64,000 nucleotides of DNA from Chryseobacterium sp. BGARF1. Lineage in GTDB: Bacteria; Bacteroidota; Bacteroidia; Flavobacteriales; Weeksellaceae. The notes beneath the pieces are model-generated. The model ran no database searches. It worked only from the letters and a program-made list of their open reading frames with translations, and was not told the origin of the DNA. The stretch spans positions 1 through 64,000 of the forward strand of contig NZ_LELA01000001.1 of NCBI RefSeq assembly GCF_001677955.1, read 5' to 3'. Each line of letters starts with the position of its first letter. Position 1 is the first letter of the stretch. Below are positions 26,359-34,285 of the stretch, in pieces. A program made the position numbers and the translations under genes.

Positions 26359-27204
26359 ATGAAGAGAATTATTATGGGAGTTTTTTCCTTTTTAAGTGTG
26401 ACGCTTTTAGCTCAGAATCAACGCTTTTCTTACGAATATAAATTCATTACAGATTCTACTAAAACGAATGAAGTTGGTACAGAAATCATGTATCTGGATG
26501 TAGCCAAAAAAGGTTCGAAATTCTATAGCCAAAAGAAAAGTATAGCTGATTCAATACATCAGGATAGAATAACGAAAAAGACAAGAGATTTTACGGGTAT
26601 TGATTATGGCTTAGTTCCATTTGTCGTTGAAAAATCTTATCCTGATTTTAAAATAGATTTCTTCAACAACCTCGATATGAATAAATATAAAGTTTCTGAT
26701 AACAGAGCAATGAACTGGAAAATTTTACCTGAAAAAGAAAAAATTGGCGAGTTTAATGCTCAAAAAGCATCTCTTTATTTTGCAGGCAGAATTTGGACAG
26801 CATGGTTTGTCTCTGATATTCCTATTCAGGATGGACCTTATAAATTTCACGGCCTACCGGGCTTGATCATTAAAATTGAAGATAAGACGAAGTCACATTC
26901 TTTTGTTTTAAAAGAAATTAAAAAACTTACTTCCGATCAAGATTGGGTAAGTGATAGTGAGAAAAATGCTTTTGGCAATACCATTGCTATTGATCAGGAA
27001 AAATACAAAAAACAAGTTGTTGATTTTAGAAATAATCCTACAAAAGGGATGCGTCAAATGTTATCCGGAAACACAAAAGTAATGATGATCGATGAAAACG
27101 GAAAACCATTAGATATTGAAAAAATGCTGAGAGACCGAGAGAGAGATGCTAAAGCAAATAACGCAAGGAATAATAATTTATTAGAATTAGATTTATTAAA
27201 ATGA
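26359..27204 (+). CDS. GLPGLI family secreted protein (tandem copy 2)
   Basis: A 281-residue exported protein, second of a tandem pair. Signal peptide MKRIIMGVFSFLSVTLLAQ, conserved NQRFSYEYKFITDSTK, and HGLPGLIIKIEDKTKSH. Close similarity to the preceding gene across the full length indicates recent gene duplication; the C-terminal regions differ more. A bidirectional terminator follows. The Asn/Lys-rich C-terminal tail ends in LLELDLLK. Function unknown; possibly an outer-surface or periplasmic structural protein, as all members are exported. Confidence 0.88.
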   Translation: MKRIIMGVFSFLSVTLLAQNQRFSYEYKFITDSTKTNEVGTEIMYLDVAKKGSKFYSQKKSIADSIHQDRITKKTRDFTGIDYGLVPFVVEKSYPDFKIDFFNNLDMNKYKVSDNRAMNWKILPEKEKIGEFNAQKASLYFAGRIWTAWFVSDIPIQDGPYKFHGLPGLIIKIEDKTKSHSFVLKEIKKLTSDQDWVSDSEKNAFGNTIAIDQEKYKKQVVDFRNNPTKGMRQMLSGNTKVMMIDENGKPLDIEKMLRDRERDAKANNARNNNLLELDLLK

Positions 27205-27233
27205 AATTACAAATCAATAAGTGAATAAAATAA

Positions 27234-27260
27234 AAACCTGCTGAAATATACAGCAGGTTT
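27234..27260. terminator. Bidirectional terminator
   Basis: Stem aaacctgctg / cagcaggttt with a 7-nt loop between converging genes. A near copy of the stem occurs at 27736-27767. Confidence 0.85.
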
Positions 27261-27268
27261 ATAAAATT

Positions 27269-27631
27269 TTAATTTTTCGCTCCCATCTTCCAGTGAGAGG
27301 TATCTCTTGGAGGTTCTTTGCAGTCATCTGTGTCAGAAGTTAGCCAATGGGAAGTATCTCTTGGTGGATTTGGGGATGGGGGTGGTGGAGGTGGAGGTGG
27401 GCACTCTTTTTTAGTATTAGCTTCTAACAAGCTCATGTCAATTTTTATTAAATTCTCATTAGCTTTAGAAATTCTCCAATGAGAACCGCTATTAGATGTT
27501 GCTTGAGTTTTTTCTGATTGTAAAGAAAGTTGCTGTTGTTCATTTTCTATTAGCATTTCATCAGTTTCTCTACAAGCAATACTCGAAAGACCAATTGCAA
27601 TTAAGCTAATTGCGATAATTTTTGTTTTCAT
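27269..27631 (-). CDS. Small lipoprotein with HW motifs (paralogue A)
   Basis: A 120-residue exported protein that I cannot assign to a named family. MKTKIIAISLIAIGLSSIAC is a lipoprotein-type signal. The mature part is polar and contains GSHWRIS, then a run of eight prolines, PPRDTSHWLTS and PPRDTSHWKMG at the very end. The ATG at 27631 is used because the longer frame's ATG at 27658 lies inside a promoter-like TACATTTG (27663-27656, minus strand). It is a paralogue of the gene at 27784-28134, sharing the signal sequence and the PP-x4-HW motif. Two cysteines flank the motif region (KKECPP, DDCKEPP). Confidence 0.7.
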   Translation of the reverse strand: MKTKIIAISLIAIGLSSIACRETDEMLIENEQQQLSLQSEKTQATSNSGSHWRISKANENLIKIDMSLLEANTKKECPPPPPPPPSPNPPRDTSHWLTSDTDDCKEPPRDTSHWKMGAKN

Positions 27632-27735
27632 GTTGATTTTAAAAGTTTTATACTTCAAATGTACAAAAAATATTTATATAGAAAATTATATTGCGTTTCG
27701 GTAAAATAATTTTAATTCCGATATTATGATGCAAA

Positions 27736-27767
27736 AAAAACCTGCTAAAATAAGTCAGCAGGTTTTT
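27736..27767 (-). terminator. Terminator of lipoprotein gene B
   Basis: Stem aaaaacctgct / agcaggttttt with T residues, 17 bases downstream of the stop on the minus strand. The stem is nearly the same as the one after paralogue A. Confidence 0.85.
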
Positions 27768-27783
27768 CGTGTTATTAAAAATT

Positions 27784-28134
27784 TTATTTTCCTTTCCAGT
27801 GAGTACCATTTTTAGGTGGATCCGTAGGTTCTTCGGTACTGATAGTTTCAGAAGAAATAGTAATTGAGCTTAAACCTGAAATATCTTTAGGTGCGTTTAT
27901 TTTTATACTATCTGAAATTTTCCAATGTGTTCCGTTTTTTGGAGGATCACCGTTAGTATCTAAATTCAAAGATAAAGAGTCTTCAGAACTGCCTTTTTGA
28001 GTTGCCGAAGATTTATCTAATGTTTGAGCAGCATTTATTTGTTCATCGTCAATTAGGCCATTTTCATCTTGCCTACAAGCAATACTCGATAGTCCAATCA
28101 AAATTAAACTGAGTGTTATTAAATTTGTTTTCAT
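27784..28134 (-). CDS. Small lipoprotein with HW motifs (paralogue B)
   Basis: A 116-residue exported protein. MKTNLITLSLILIGLSSIACRQ mirrors the signal of paralogue A. The mature region holds two copies of PPKNGTHWK (GDPPKNGTHWKIS and TDPPKNGTHWKGK), the second forming the C-terminus, separated by a Ser/Thr-rich stretch. No other recognisable domain. It is divergently arranged with the TPR-AraC regulator, with about 230 bases between the two starts, which suggests that regulator may control it. Function unknown; precursor peptide, surface ligand and stress lipoprotein are all possible. Confidence 0.72.
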   Translation of the reverse strand: MKTNLITLSLILIGLSSIACRQDENGLIDDEQINAAQTLDKSSATQKGSSEDSLSLNLDTNGDPPKNGTHWKISDSIKINAPKDISGLSSITISSETISTEEPTDPPKNGTHWKGK

Positions 28135-28305
28135 TTTATTCTAGGATTAATGATTTAAAATTTATTTTTATTTATTGTTCGAAAGTAGTCAAAAACATAG
28201 ATACAATACAAATGTATGTAGGTTCGATTTATAAATTTTTACTAAATATAATATTTACGTTATATACCCACTAAACTTTATTTAATAAACTCATTATATT
28301 AAAAT

Positions 28306-28337
28306 TGCTTATAATAAATACTTTTTATGTACTTTTG
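28306..28337 (+). promoter_or_regulatory. Bacteroidetes-type promoter for the TPR-AraC gene
   Basis: TTG at 28306-28308, a 21-base spacer, TACTTTTG at 28330-28337. The predicted transcript would begin just after the first in-frame ATG (28339), supporting the ATG at 28363 as the real start. Confidence 0.6.
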
Positions 28338-28362
28338 AATGAAATTTATCGGGATATATCTG

Positions 28363-30069
28363 ATGTTTAAAAAAATTTTTACATTATTTTGTTGCTCATG
28401 TGCAATAATTGTTTTTTCACAGGATTTCTATTCAAAACTTAGAGAAAAATATTGGGTTTATGAAGAGAATGACCCTCGTGCGTTTGTGTTTATAAATCAG
28501 TGTATATCAAAAGCTAAGTCTGAAAAAAATTACAAAGAGTTATTTCAGGCTTACAAAGATGCAATTTTATATTCTGAAAATAAAAAAATGGCTTATGCAG
28601 ATAGTTGTATTATTGCTGCAAAAAATTCGGAAAAAAATGATTTAATTGGAGATGCTTATCTTAGTAAAGGAGCTATTTATTATTTTAATCAACGTAAATT
28701 CCAGTATGCTTTAGAAGAATATTTAAAAGCATACGAATATTTAAAAGATTCTAAGAATGAGTTTTTAAAATATCAGAATATTTATCATATAGGCGTTGTT
28801 AAAAGTTATCTTGGATATTACGATGAAGCTCTTAACATATTCAATGAATGTATTGAATTTTTTGAAGCAAAAATCGATGGTGACTTTAATAAAAATATTA
28901 TTTTCAACAATACAAAAGGTTATTTAAATTCTCTCCATCAGGCAATTATATGCTATCAAATGCTAGGAGAGAACGAGCAGGCAAACAGGTTGCTTAATGT
29001 AGCAGAAACTAAAATCCCAAAAACTAAGGATTTTAATTTAGAAAAAAGTTATTTTACAAAAAGCCTTGGAGTTTCCGAATTTAAGAATAAAAACTACACA
29101 AAGGCGATTCAATACTTCGATCAGGCTCTTCCTGAGCTTATAAAGGTTAATGACTTTACATGGGTTTCATATATTTATTTTTATAAAGGTAAAAGTTATG
29201 AGCTTTTGGGTAATCTTAATCTTGAAGTAGAAAACTATAGAAAAGTAGATTCTATCTTCAATAAAAATAAATTTATTCTTCCTGAACTGAGAAGTAACTA
29301 TGAAGAATTGATAGGATATTACCGAAAAGAAAACAACCATAAAGAAGAATTATATTATACGAATCAGCTTCTTAAAGTTGATAGTGTAATAGCTTCAGAT
29401 TTTAAACATCTTTCAACACGAGTTTATAAGGAGTATGATACAAAGATGCTTCTGGAAACCAAAGAGAATTTAGAGAAAACAAATTCTTATAGCAAACTAC
29501 TTATATTTATTTGTTTAGCAATTATTACAGCGCTAGGAATTGTAATGTATTACAGAATAAGAAAGCAAAAAAATATTCAGAAAAATTATGATGATTTATT
29601 AATAAAGCTTGAAGAGAGTAATCAGGCTGAAGAGACTACTCCGATTGTAAAACCTGAAGTAGCTGACGCAGGAGATAAAAATATAAAGTTTGACAGCAGT
29701 ATCGTAGAAAAGCTCTTAAACGACATTCATATCTTTGAAAACAAGCAAGGATACCTCGAACAGGGATTAACGCTTAAAAAGCTCTCAGAACAGTTTAAAA
29801 CGAATACTTCTTACCTTTCACAAGTTATTAATGAATATAAAGGGAGCAACTTTAATACTTACATCAATATTTTAAGAATCAACTATGCAACGCAGAAAAT
29901 CTATCATGATAAAGAATGGAGAAAATACTCTATTGAGCATATTGCTTCAGCAGCAGGATTTAGCAACAGACAGAGTTTTTCAAATATTTTTCTTGAACAA
30001 AATGGTATAAGACCTGCTGATTTTATTAAAAAAAGAATTAAAGAACTAGAAGACCAAAATCTTTCTTAG
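28363..30069 (+). CDS. TPR-containing transmembrane AraC-type regulator
   Basis: A 568-residue one-protein sensor/regulator. A signal or anchor segment (MFKKIFTLFCCSCAIIVFSQ) leads into about 350 residues of tetratricopeptide-like helical repeats, likely periplasmic, then one membrane helix (LLIFICLAIITALGIVMYY), a coiled linker, and a C-terminal AraC helix-turn-helix (LKKLSEQFKTNTSYLSQVIN and IEHIASAAGFSNRQSFSNIF). This build is common in Bacteroidetes. The neighbouring divergent HW-motif lipoprotein genes are candidate targets. The start at 28363 is supported by the promoter position. A strong terminator follows. Confidence 0.87.
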   Translation: MFKKIFTLFCCSCAIIVFSQDFYSKLREKYWVYEENDPRAFVFINQCISKAKSEKNYKELFQAYKDAILYSENKKMAYADSCIIAAKNSEKNDLIGDAYLSKGAIYYFNQRKFQYALEEYLKAYEYLKDSKNEFLKYQNIYHIGVVKSYLGYYDEALNIFNECIEFFEAKIDGDFNKNIIFNNTKGYLNSLHQAIICYQMLGENEQANRLLNVAETKIPKTKDFNLEKSYFTKSLGVSEFKNKNYTKAIQYFDQALPELIKVNDFTWVSYIYFYKGKSYELLGNLNLEVENYRKVDSIFNKNKFILPELRSNYEELIGYYRKENNHKEELYYTNQLLKVDSVIASDFKHLSTRVYKEYDTKMLLETKENLEKTNSYSKLLIFICLAIITALGIVMYYRIRKQKNIQKNYDDLLIKLEESNQAEETTPIVKPEVADAGDKNIKFDSSIVEKLLNDIHIFENKQGYLEQGLTLKKLSEQFKTNTSYLSQVINEYKGSNFNTYINILRINYATQKIYHDKEWRKYSIEHIASAAGFSNRQSFSNIFLEQNGIRPADFIKKRIKELEDQNLS

Positions 30070-30096
30070 TTGTAAAACTTAAACCTATTTAAAATG

Positions 30097-30128
30097 AAAA
30101 CCGAACCTTCAATGAAGGTTCGGTTTTT
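30097..30128 (+). terminator. Terminator of the TPR-AraC gene
   Basis: A 13-bp stem aaaaccgaacctt / aaggttcggtttt with a 5-nt loop and T tail. Confidence 0.9.
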
Positions 30129-30167
30129 CTATTAATAGAATGTGATAAATGGTGTCTAATTTAGAAT

Positions 30168-30220
30168 TGTAGATAACAGGGCTCTTTTTCCTAGATTGTC
30201 AAGAACCCTGATGTTCTACA
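30168..30220. repeat. Long imperfect hairpin
   Basis: tgtagataacagggctctt (from 30168) pairs with aagaaccctgatgttctaca (to 30220) with one small internal loop and a 14-nt terminal loop. No gene lies just upstream on either strand, so the role is unclear. Confidence 0.5.
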
Positions 30221-30536
30221 TGAAAACTGAATGATGAAAAGTTATTATATATGAATGATTTAGTGTCTCGTTTTATCTGTAGCAAATATATAATCATAAA
30301 ATTTCATCAACAACTTATTATGGGGGCTATTTATAAATAGTGACGTAAAAATGCGTAAAAAAATCGATTTTTTTACGTATTTAATTTACTGATAATCATT
30401 GTTTTATGTTTGTTTTAAGTCTTGAATAAAAATGGAACATAAATAATAATAGTTTTAATGAAATAAAATCAAAATTTAAAGTTTTTACAGATAATTCTTA
30501 GAAATTTTAATATCAGATTAGTTTTTTATAATAAAA

Positions 30537-30562
30537 AAATCAGGATAAAATTATCCTGATTT
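30537..30562 (-). terminator. Terminator of the small membrane protein gene
   Basis: A perfect 12-bp stem aaatcaggataa / ttatcctgattt with a 2-nt loop, T-rich on the minus strand, 22 bases past the stop. Confidence 0.8.
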
Positions 30563-30583
30563 CTTATTTTTTTGATTAATGTT

Positions 30584-31458
<875 letters not shown>

Positions 31459-32076
31459 ATGCAGATTAAATTAATGAAGGCAAAAAAAATTCCTGGAATT
31501 CCATTGCAGATTAAAGGACAGTTCCATGATACTGAGAGTATTCAAAAATGTGAAAATGTTCAAGAAGCAGAACTAAAATATAATCTGCTTAAAGAACGTT
31601 TTTTTGATATAAATAAATGGAATACTTATTCAAATGAAAATATTGCAGAGTTTACGTTATGTGATTCTTCGGGAAATACAGTCCACAGATTGCCTTTCAT
31701 AGGTGATTATATCAAAATATTATTATCTAATATAAAAAAATCGGAAAAAGAGAGTTATCAATGGGTACGTATTGACATGATAGACAAAACAAATCCTAAC
31801 AACATAATGATACAATGCCGACCTTCAAAGTTACCAGGAAATGAATTTGCCGGAAATATAGTTCATTTTCATTCGGTAGGTACTACTTCTACATTTGTCA
31901 TTTCAAAAGGTAGCGATTATGTTAAAATGGCAATTTACGGAAGGAACGAGAAGCCTAACCAAAATACAGATATTGTTAACAGTGTAAAAAACATGTTCAT
32001 TGCGTTCGGTAGAAGAGTTGGTGCATCAAAAATTCAATGGAAACAGCTTACAGATGGGATGGTAAATTTAAAATAA
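31459..32076 (+). CDS. Hypothetical protein
   Basis: A 205-residue protein that I do not recognise. No signal peptide or membrane helix. The middle has alternating hydrophobic strands (YQWVRIDMIDKTNP, NIMIQCRPSKLP, IVHFHSVGTTSTFVISKG) suggesting a beta-rich fold, and the C-terminal part has an amphipathic helix followed by WKQLTDGMVNLK. An in-frame ATG at 31474 could also be the start. It sits alone between a gene-poor stretch and a terminator, about 130 bases before an SDR gene. Codon use is like the neighbours. Confidence 0.65.
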   Translation: MQIKLMKAKKIPGIPLQIKGQFHDTESIQKCENVQEAELKYNLLKERFFDINKWNTYSNENIAEFTLCDSSGNTVHRLPFIGDYIKILLSNIKKSEKESYQWVRIDMIDKTNPNNIMIQCRPSKLPGNEFAGNIVHFHSVGTTSTFVISKGSDYVKMAIYGRNEKPNQNTDIVNSVKNMFIAFGRRVGASKIQWKQLTDGMVNLK

Positions 32077-32151
32077 AATACCACATCTATTATTTTATAG
32101 TTTTTTTTTATCATAGAAGCATACAATTTGCTTCATCATATGTAAAGAAAT

Positions 32152-32185
32152 AAAAATTCAGTGTATTATTTTATGCTGAATTTTT
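32152..32185 (+). terminator. Terminator between the hypothetical and SDR genes
   Basis: Stem aaaaattcag / ctgaattttt with a 14-nt loop followed by T-rich sequence. Confidence 0.7.
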
Positions 32186-32209
32186 ATTTTAAACCATAAT
32201 CACAGAAAT

Positions 32210-32962
32210 ATGAATAGATTACAACTTAATGGTAAGATAGTTTTAATTACGGGAGCAGATAGCGGGATAGGAAAATCAGCAGCTTTACTCTTTGCAGAAG
32301 AAGGCGCCGATATTGCGATTATCTTTCATTCAAATATTGAAGATGCTGAAAAAACAAAGAGTGAAATCGAGTATTTAGGACGACAATGTTTGATTTTTAA
32401 AGGAGACGTTAACGACAGCAGCTTTTGTCAAAAAACAACAAAAGAAATAATAGAAAATTTTGGAGGCATAGATATTTTAGTTAATAATGCAGGTATTCAG
32501 TTTCCAAGTGATGATATTACAAAGCTAAAAGAAGAGGATATTCGTACTACTTTTAATTCCAACATCATCGGGATGATCCTTCTTACAAAAGCAGTTTTTC
32601 CTTACTTAAAAGAAGGAAGTTCTATTATCAATACGACATCTGCGGTAGCTTATCAGGGGCATGAAGAGTTATTAGATTATGCAGCTACAAAAGGTGCGAT
32701 TGTTTCATTTACAAGATCTTTAGCTTTACAAGCAAAACCGAAAGGAATTAGAGTAAATGCAGTTGCTCCAGGACCGGTTGCAACACCACTTACAGAAGAA
32801 ACCTTTGGCGAAGAAGAAGAGGATGAAAATAAACCACCATTACAAAGAAATGCAAGTGCTGAAGAAATTGCGCCGTCCTATCTTTTCTTGGCAACCCAAG
32901 CTTCAGCACAAATGACAGGACAGGTTTTACATCCAAATGGAGGAATTATTGTTAACGGATAA
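32210..32962 (+). CDS. Short-chain dehydrogenase/reductase
   Basis: A 250-residue classical-to-extended SDR oxidoreductase. NAD(P) motif TGADSGIGKS at residues 14-23, NNAG near 89-92, catalytic Ser in NTTSAVAYQG and the Tyr-x-x-x-Lys pair in YAATKG, with PGPVATPLT as the cofactor loop. The pattern resembles the YghA/general-stress SDRs, which act on aldehydes or ketones. It ends 10 bases before the SemiSWEET gene, so the two are probably one operon. The substrate is unknown. Confidence 0.88.
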   Translation: MNRLQLNGKIVLITGADSGIGKSAALLFAEEGADIAIIFHSNIEDAEKTKSEIEYLGRQCLIFKGDVNDSSFCQKTTKEIIENFGGIDILVNNAGIQFPSDDITKLKEEDIRTTFNSNIIGMILLTKAVFPYLKEGSSIINTTSAVAYQGHEELLDYAATKGAIVSFTRSLALQAKPKGIRVNAVAPGPVATPLTEETFGEEEEDENKPPLQRNASAEEIAPSYLFLATQASAQMTGQVLHPNGGIIVNG

Positions 32963-32972
32963 TTTAGAAAAA

Positions 32973-33236
32973 ATGAATGTAGAAATTTTAGGACTAATTG
33001 CGGGTGCTTTAACCGCTATTGCATCAATGCCACAGCTTATTAAGGTTATTAAAACAAAAAATGTAGAAGATATTTCCTGGTTAATGCTTGCGATTCTGAT
33101 TTCGGGGCTTTCACTTTGGGTTTGGTATGGTTTTGAACAAGAGGAATTGCCCATTATTTTGTCAAACTCCTTTGCTGTAATCGTTAATGTAACTTTATTA
33201 ACTTGTTATTTTATTTTTAGAGATAAAAAAAAATAA
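32973..33236 (+). CDS. SemiSWEET-type sugar transporter
   Basis: An 87-residue membrane protein with three hydrophobic segments. The PQ-loop motif (ASMPQLIKVIKTKNVEDIS) in the first helix is the hallmark of SemiSWEET proteins, which dimerise to pass sugars by facilitated diffusion. The ATG at 32973 (MNVEILGLIAGALTAI) is chosen because a frame from 32937 would overlap the SDR gene and add a charged segment before the first helix. It lies 10 bases after the SDR gene. Confidence 0.88.
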   Translation: MNVEILGLIAGALTAIASMPQLIKVIKTKNVEDISWLMLAILISGLSLWVWYGFEQEELPIILSNSFAVIVNVTLLTCYFIFRDKKK

Positions 33237-33265
33237 TGAATTGATATTTGATCAACTTAAAAGCT

Positions 33266-33290
33266 TCTCCTATAATTGAATAATAGGAGA
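33266..33290 (+). terminator. Terminator between SemiSWEET and apbE
   Basis: Stem tctcctat / ataggaga between converging genes, followed by a short T-rich stretch. Confidence 0.65.
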
Positions 33291-33299
33291 GTTTATATC

Positions 33300-34274
33300 T
33301 TAATGATTTAAACTTTTAATTATTTTCCCTGAATCAGTAATCAACAAATATTGATATTCAGGGAATTTTTTTATCAACTTCAGACCTTCCTTTTTTCCTA
33401 AAACCATTAGTGAAGTACTGAATCCATTTGCCATTGTTGCATTTGGACCTACAACGGTAACGCTTGTTAAGCCAGTTGAAGGATAACCGGTTTTAGGATT
33501 CATAATGTGAGAATATCTTTTGCCCTGAATTTCTGCATATTTCTCATAACTTCCCGAAGTCGTAACAGCATTTTCTTTTAAATAAAGAACTGCAGCCATT
33601 TTATCATCTTTAAAAGGGTTATTAATTCCAATTGCCCAGGGTTTTCCATCGGGTTGATTTCCCCAAGCTGAAATATCGCCAGAAGCATTGATAATTCCCG
33701 CTTTTACTCCAAAACTTTTCATTAACTCTCTGATTTTGTCAGCTGCATAACCTTTTCCTATCGATCCAAAACCTATTTTCATTCCTTTATTTTTAAGAAA
33801 AATAGTAGAATTGGTTTTATCTAAAATAATATTTTGATAACCCACATTTTTCACAGAATTTTTGATGGATTCTTCAGAAGGTAATTCATTCATAGAATCA
33901 TCAAACTTCCAGATTCTATCCATGGCAACGATGCTGATGTCGAAAGCTCCGTCAGTCAATTTAGAAAAATAAATTCCTTTTTCGGTTAAAGCAAAAACTT
34001 CCGCATCAACTTTCACGGATTTTATCCCTGCATTTCTGTTAACTTCCGAGATTTGAGTTTCCGGTTTCCATTCTGAAATTAAATTTTCAATTCTCGTAAT
34101 CTCTTCAATAGATTTGTCAATGTTTTTTTCTGCCGAAAGAGAATCTTTATCTACCAAAGTAATTTCAAATTTACTTCCCATTAAAGTAATCAATCTGCTT
34201 CTTTCAACCTGAGCAAACATTGATGATGACGACAGTATTAAAAATAAATAAGAGAAATTTTTCAGGCTTTTCAT
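33300..34274 (-). CDS. apbE: FAD:protein FMN transferase (ApbE) with an Asp-to-Asn change
   Basis: A 324-residue exported enzyme that transfers FMN from FAD to a Thr/Ser of target proteins on the outer side of the inner membrane. Signal peptide up to MFAQ. Family blocks seen: MGSKFEITL, KGYAADKIRELMKSFG, NASGDISAWGNQPDGKPWAIG, TTSGSYEKY and YSHIMNPKTGYP. The metal-binding block, normally A-D-A-x-x-T, reads ANGFSTS: Asn283 replaces the usual Mg-binding Asp, while Thr287 is kept. It is the last gene of the operon; a DUF2271 protein with a flavinylation-like site is encoded upstream. Activity should be checked because of the substitution. Confidence 0.9.
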   Translation of the reverse strand: MKSLKNFSYLFLILSSSSMFAQVERSRLITLMGSKFEITLVDKDSLSAEKNIDKSIEEITRIENLISEWKPETQISEVNRNAGIKSVKVDAEVFALTEKGIYFSKLTDGAFDISIVAMDRIWKFDDSMNELPSEESIKNSVKNVGYQNIILDKTNSTIFLKNKGMKIGFGSIGKGYAADKIRELMKSFGVKAGIINASGDISAWGNQPDGKPWAIGINNPFKDDKMAAVLYLKENAVTTSGSYEKYAEIQGKRYSHIMNPKTGYPSTGLTSVTVVGPNATMANGFSTSLMVLGKKEGLKLIKKFPEYQYLLITDSGKIIKSLNH

Positions 34275-34285
34275 GTGCTTTAGAA

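Larger units (their letters stand above)
30070..30583. other. Gene-poor stretch with hairpins
   Basis: About 510 bases between the AraC-type gene and the small membrane protein gene. It holds the AraC gene terminator, a long imperfect hairpin at 30168-30220 and the terminator of the next gene. No credible reading frame or RNA family was recognised in the rest. Confidence 0.6.
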
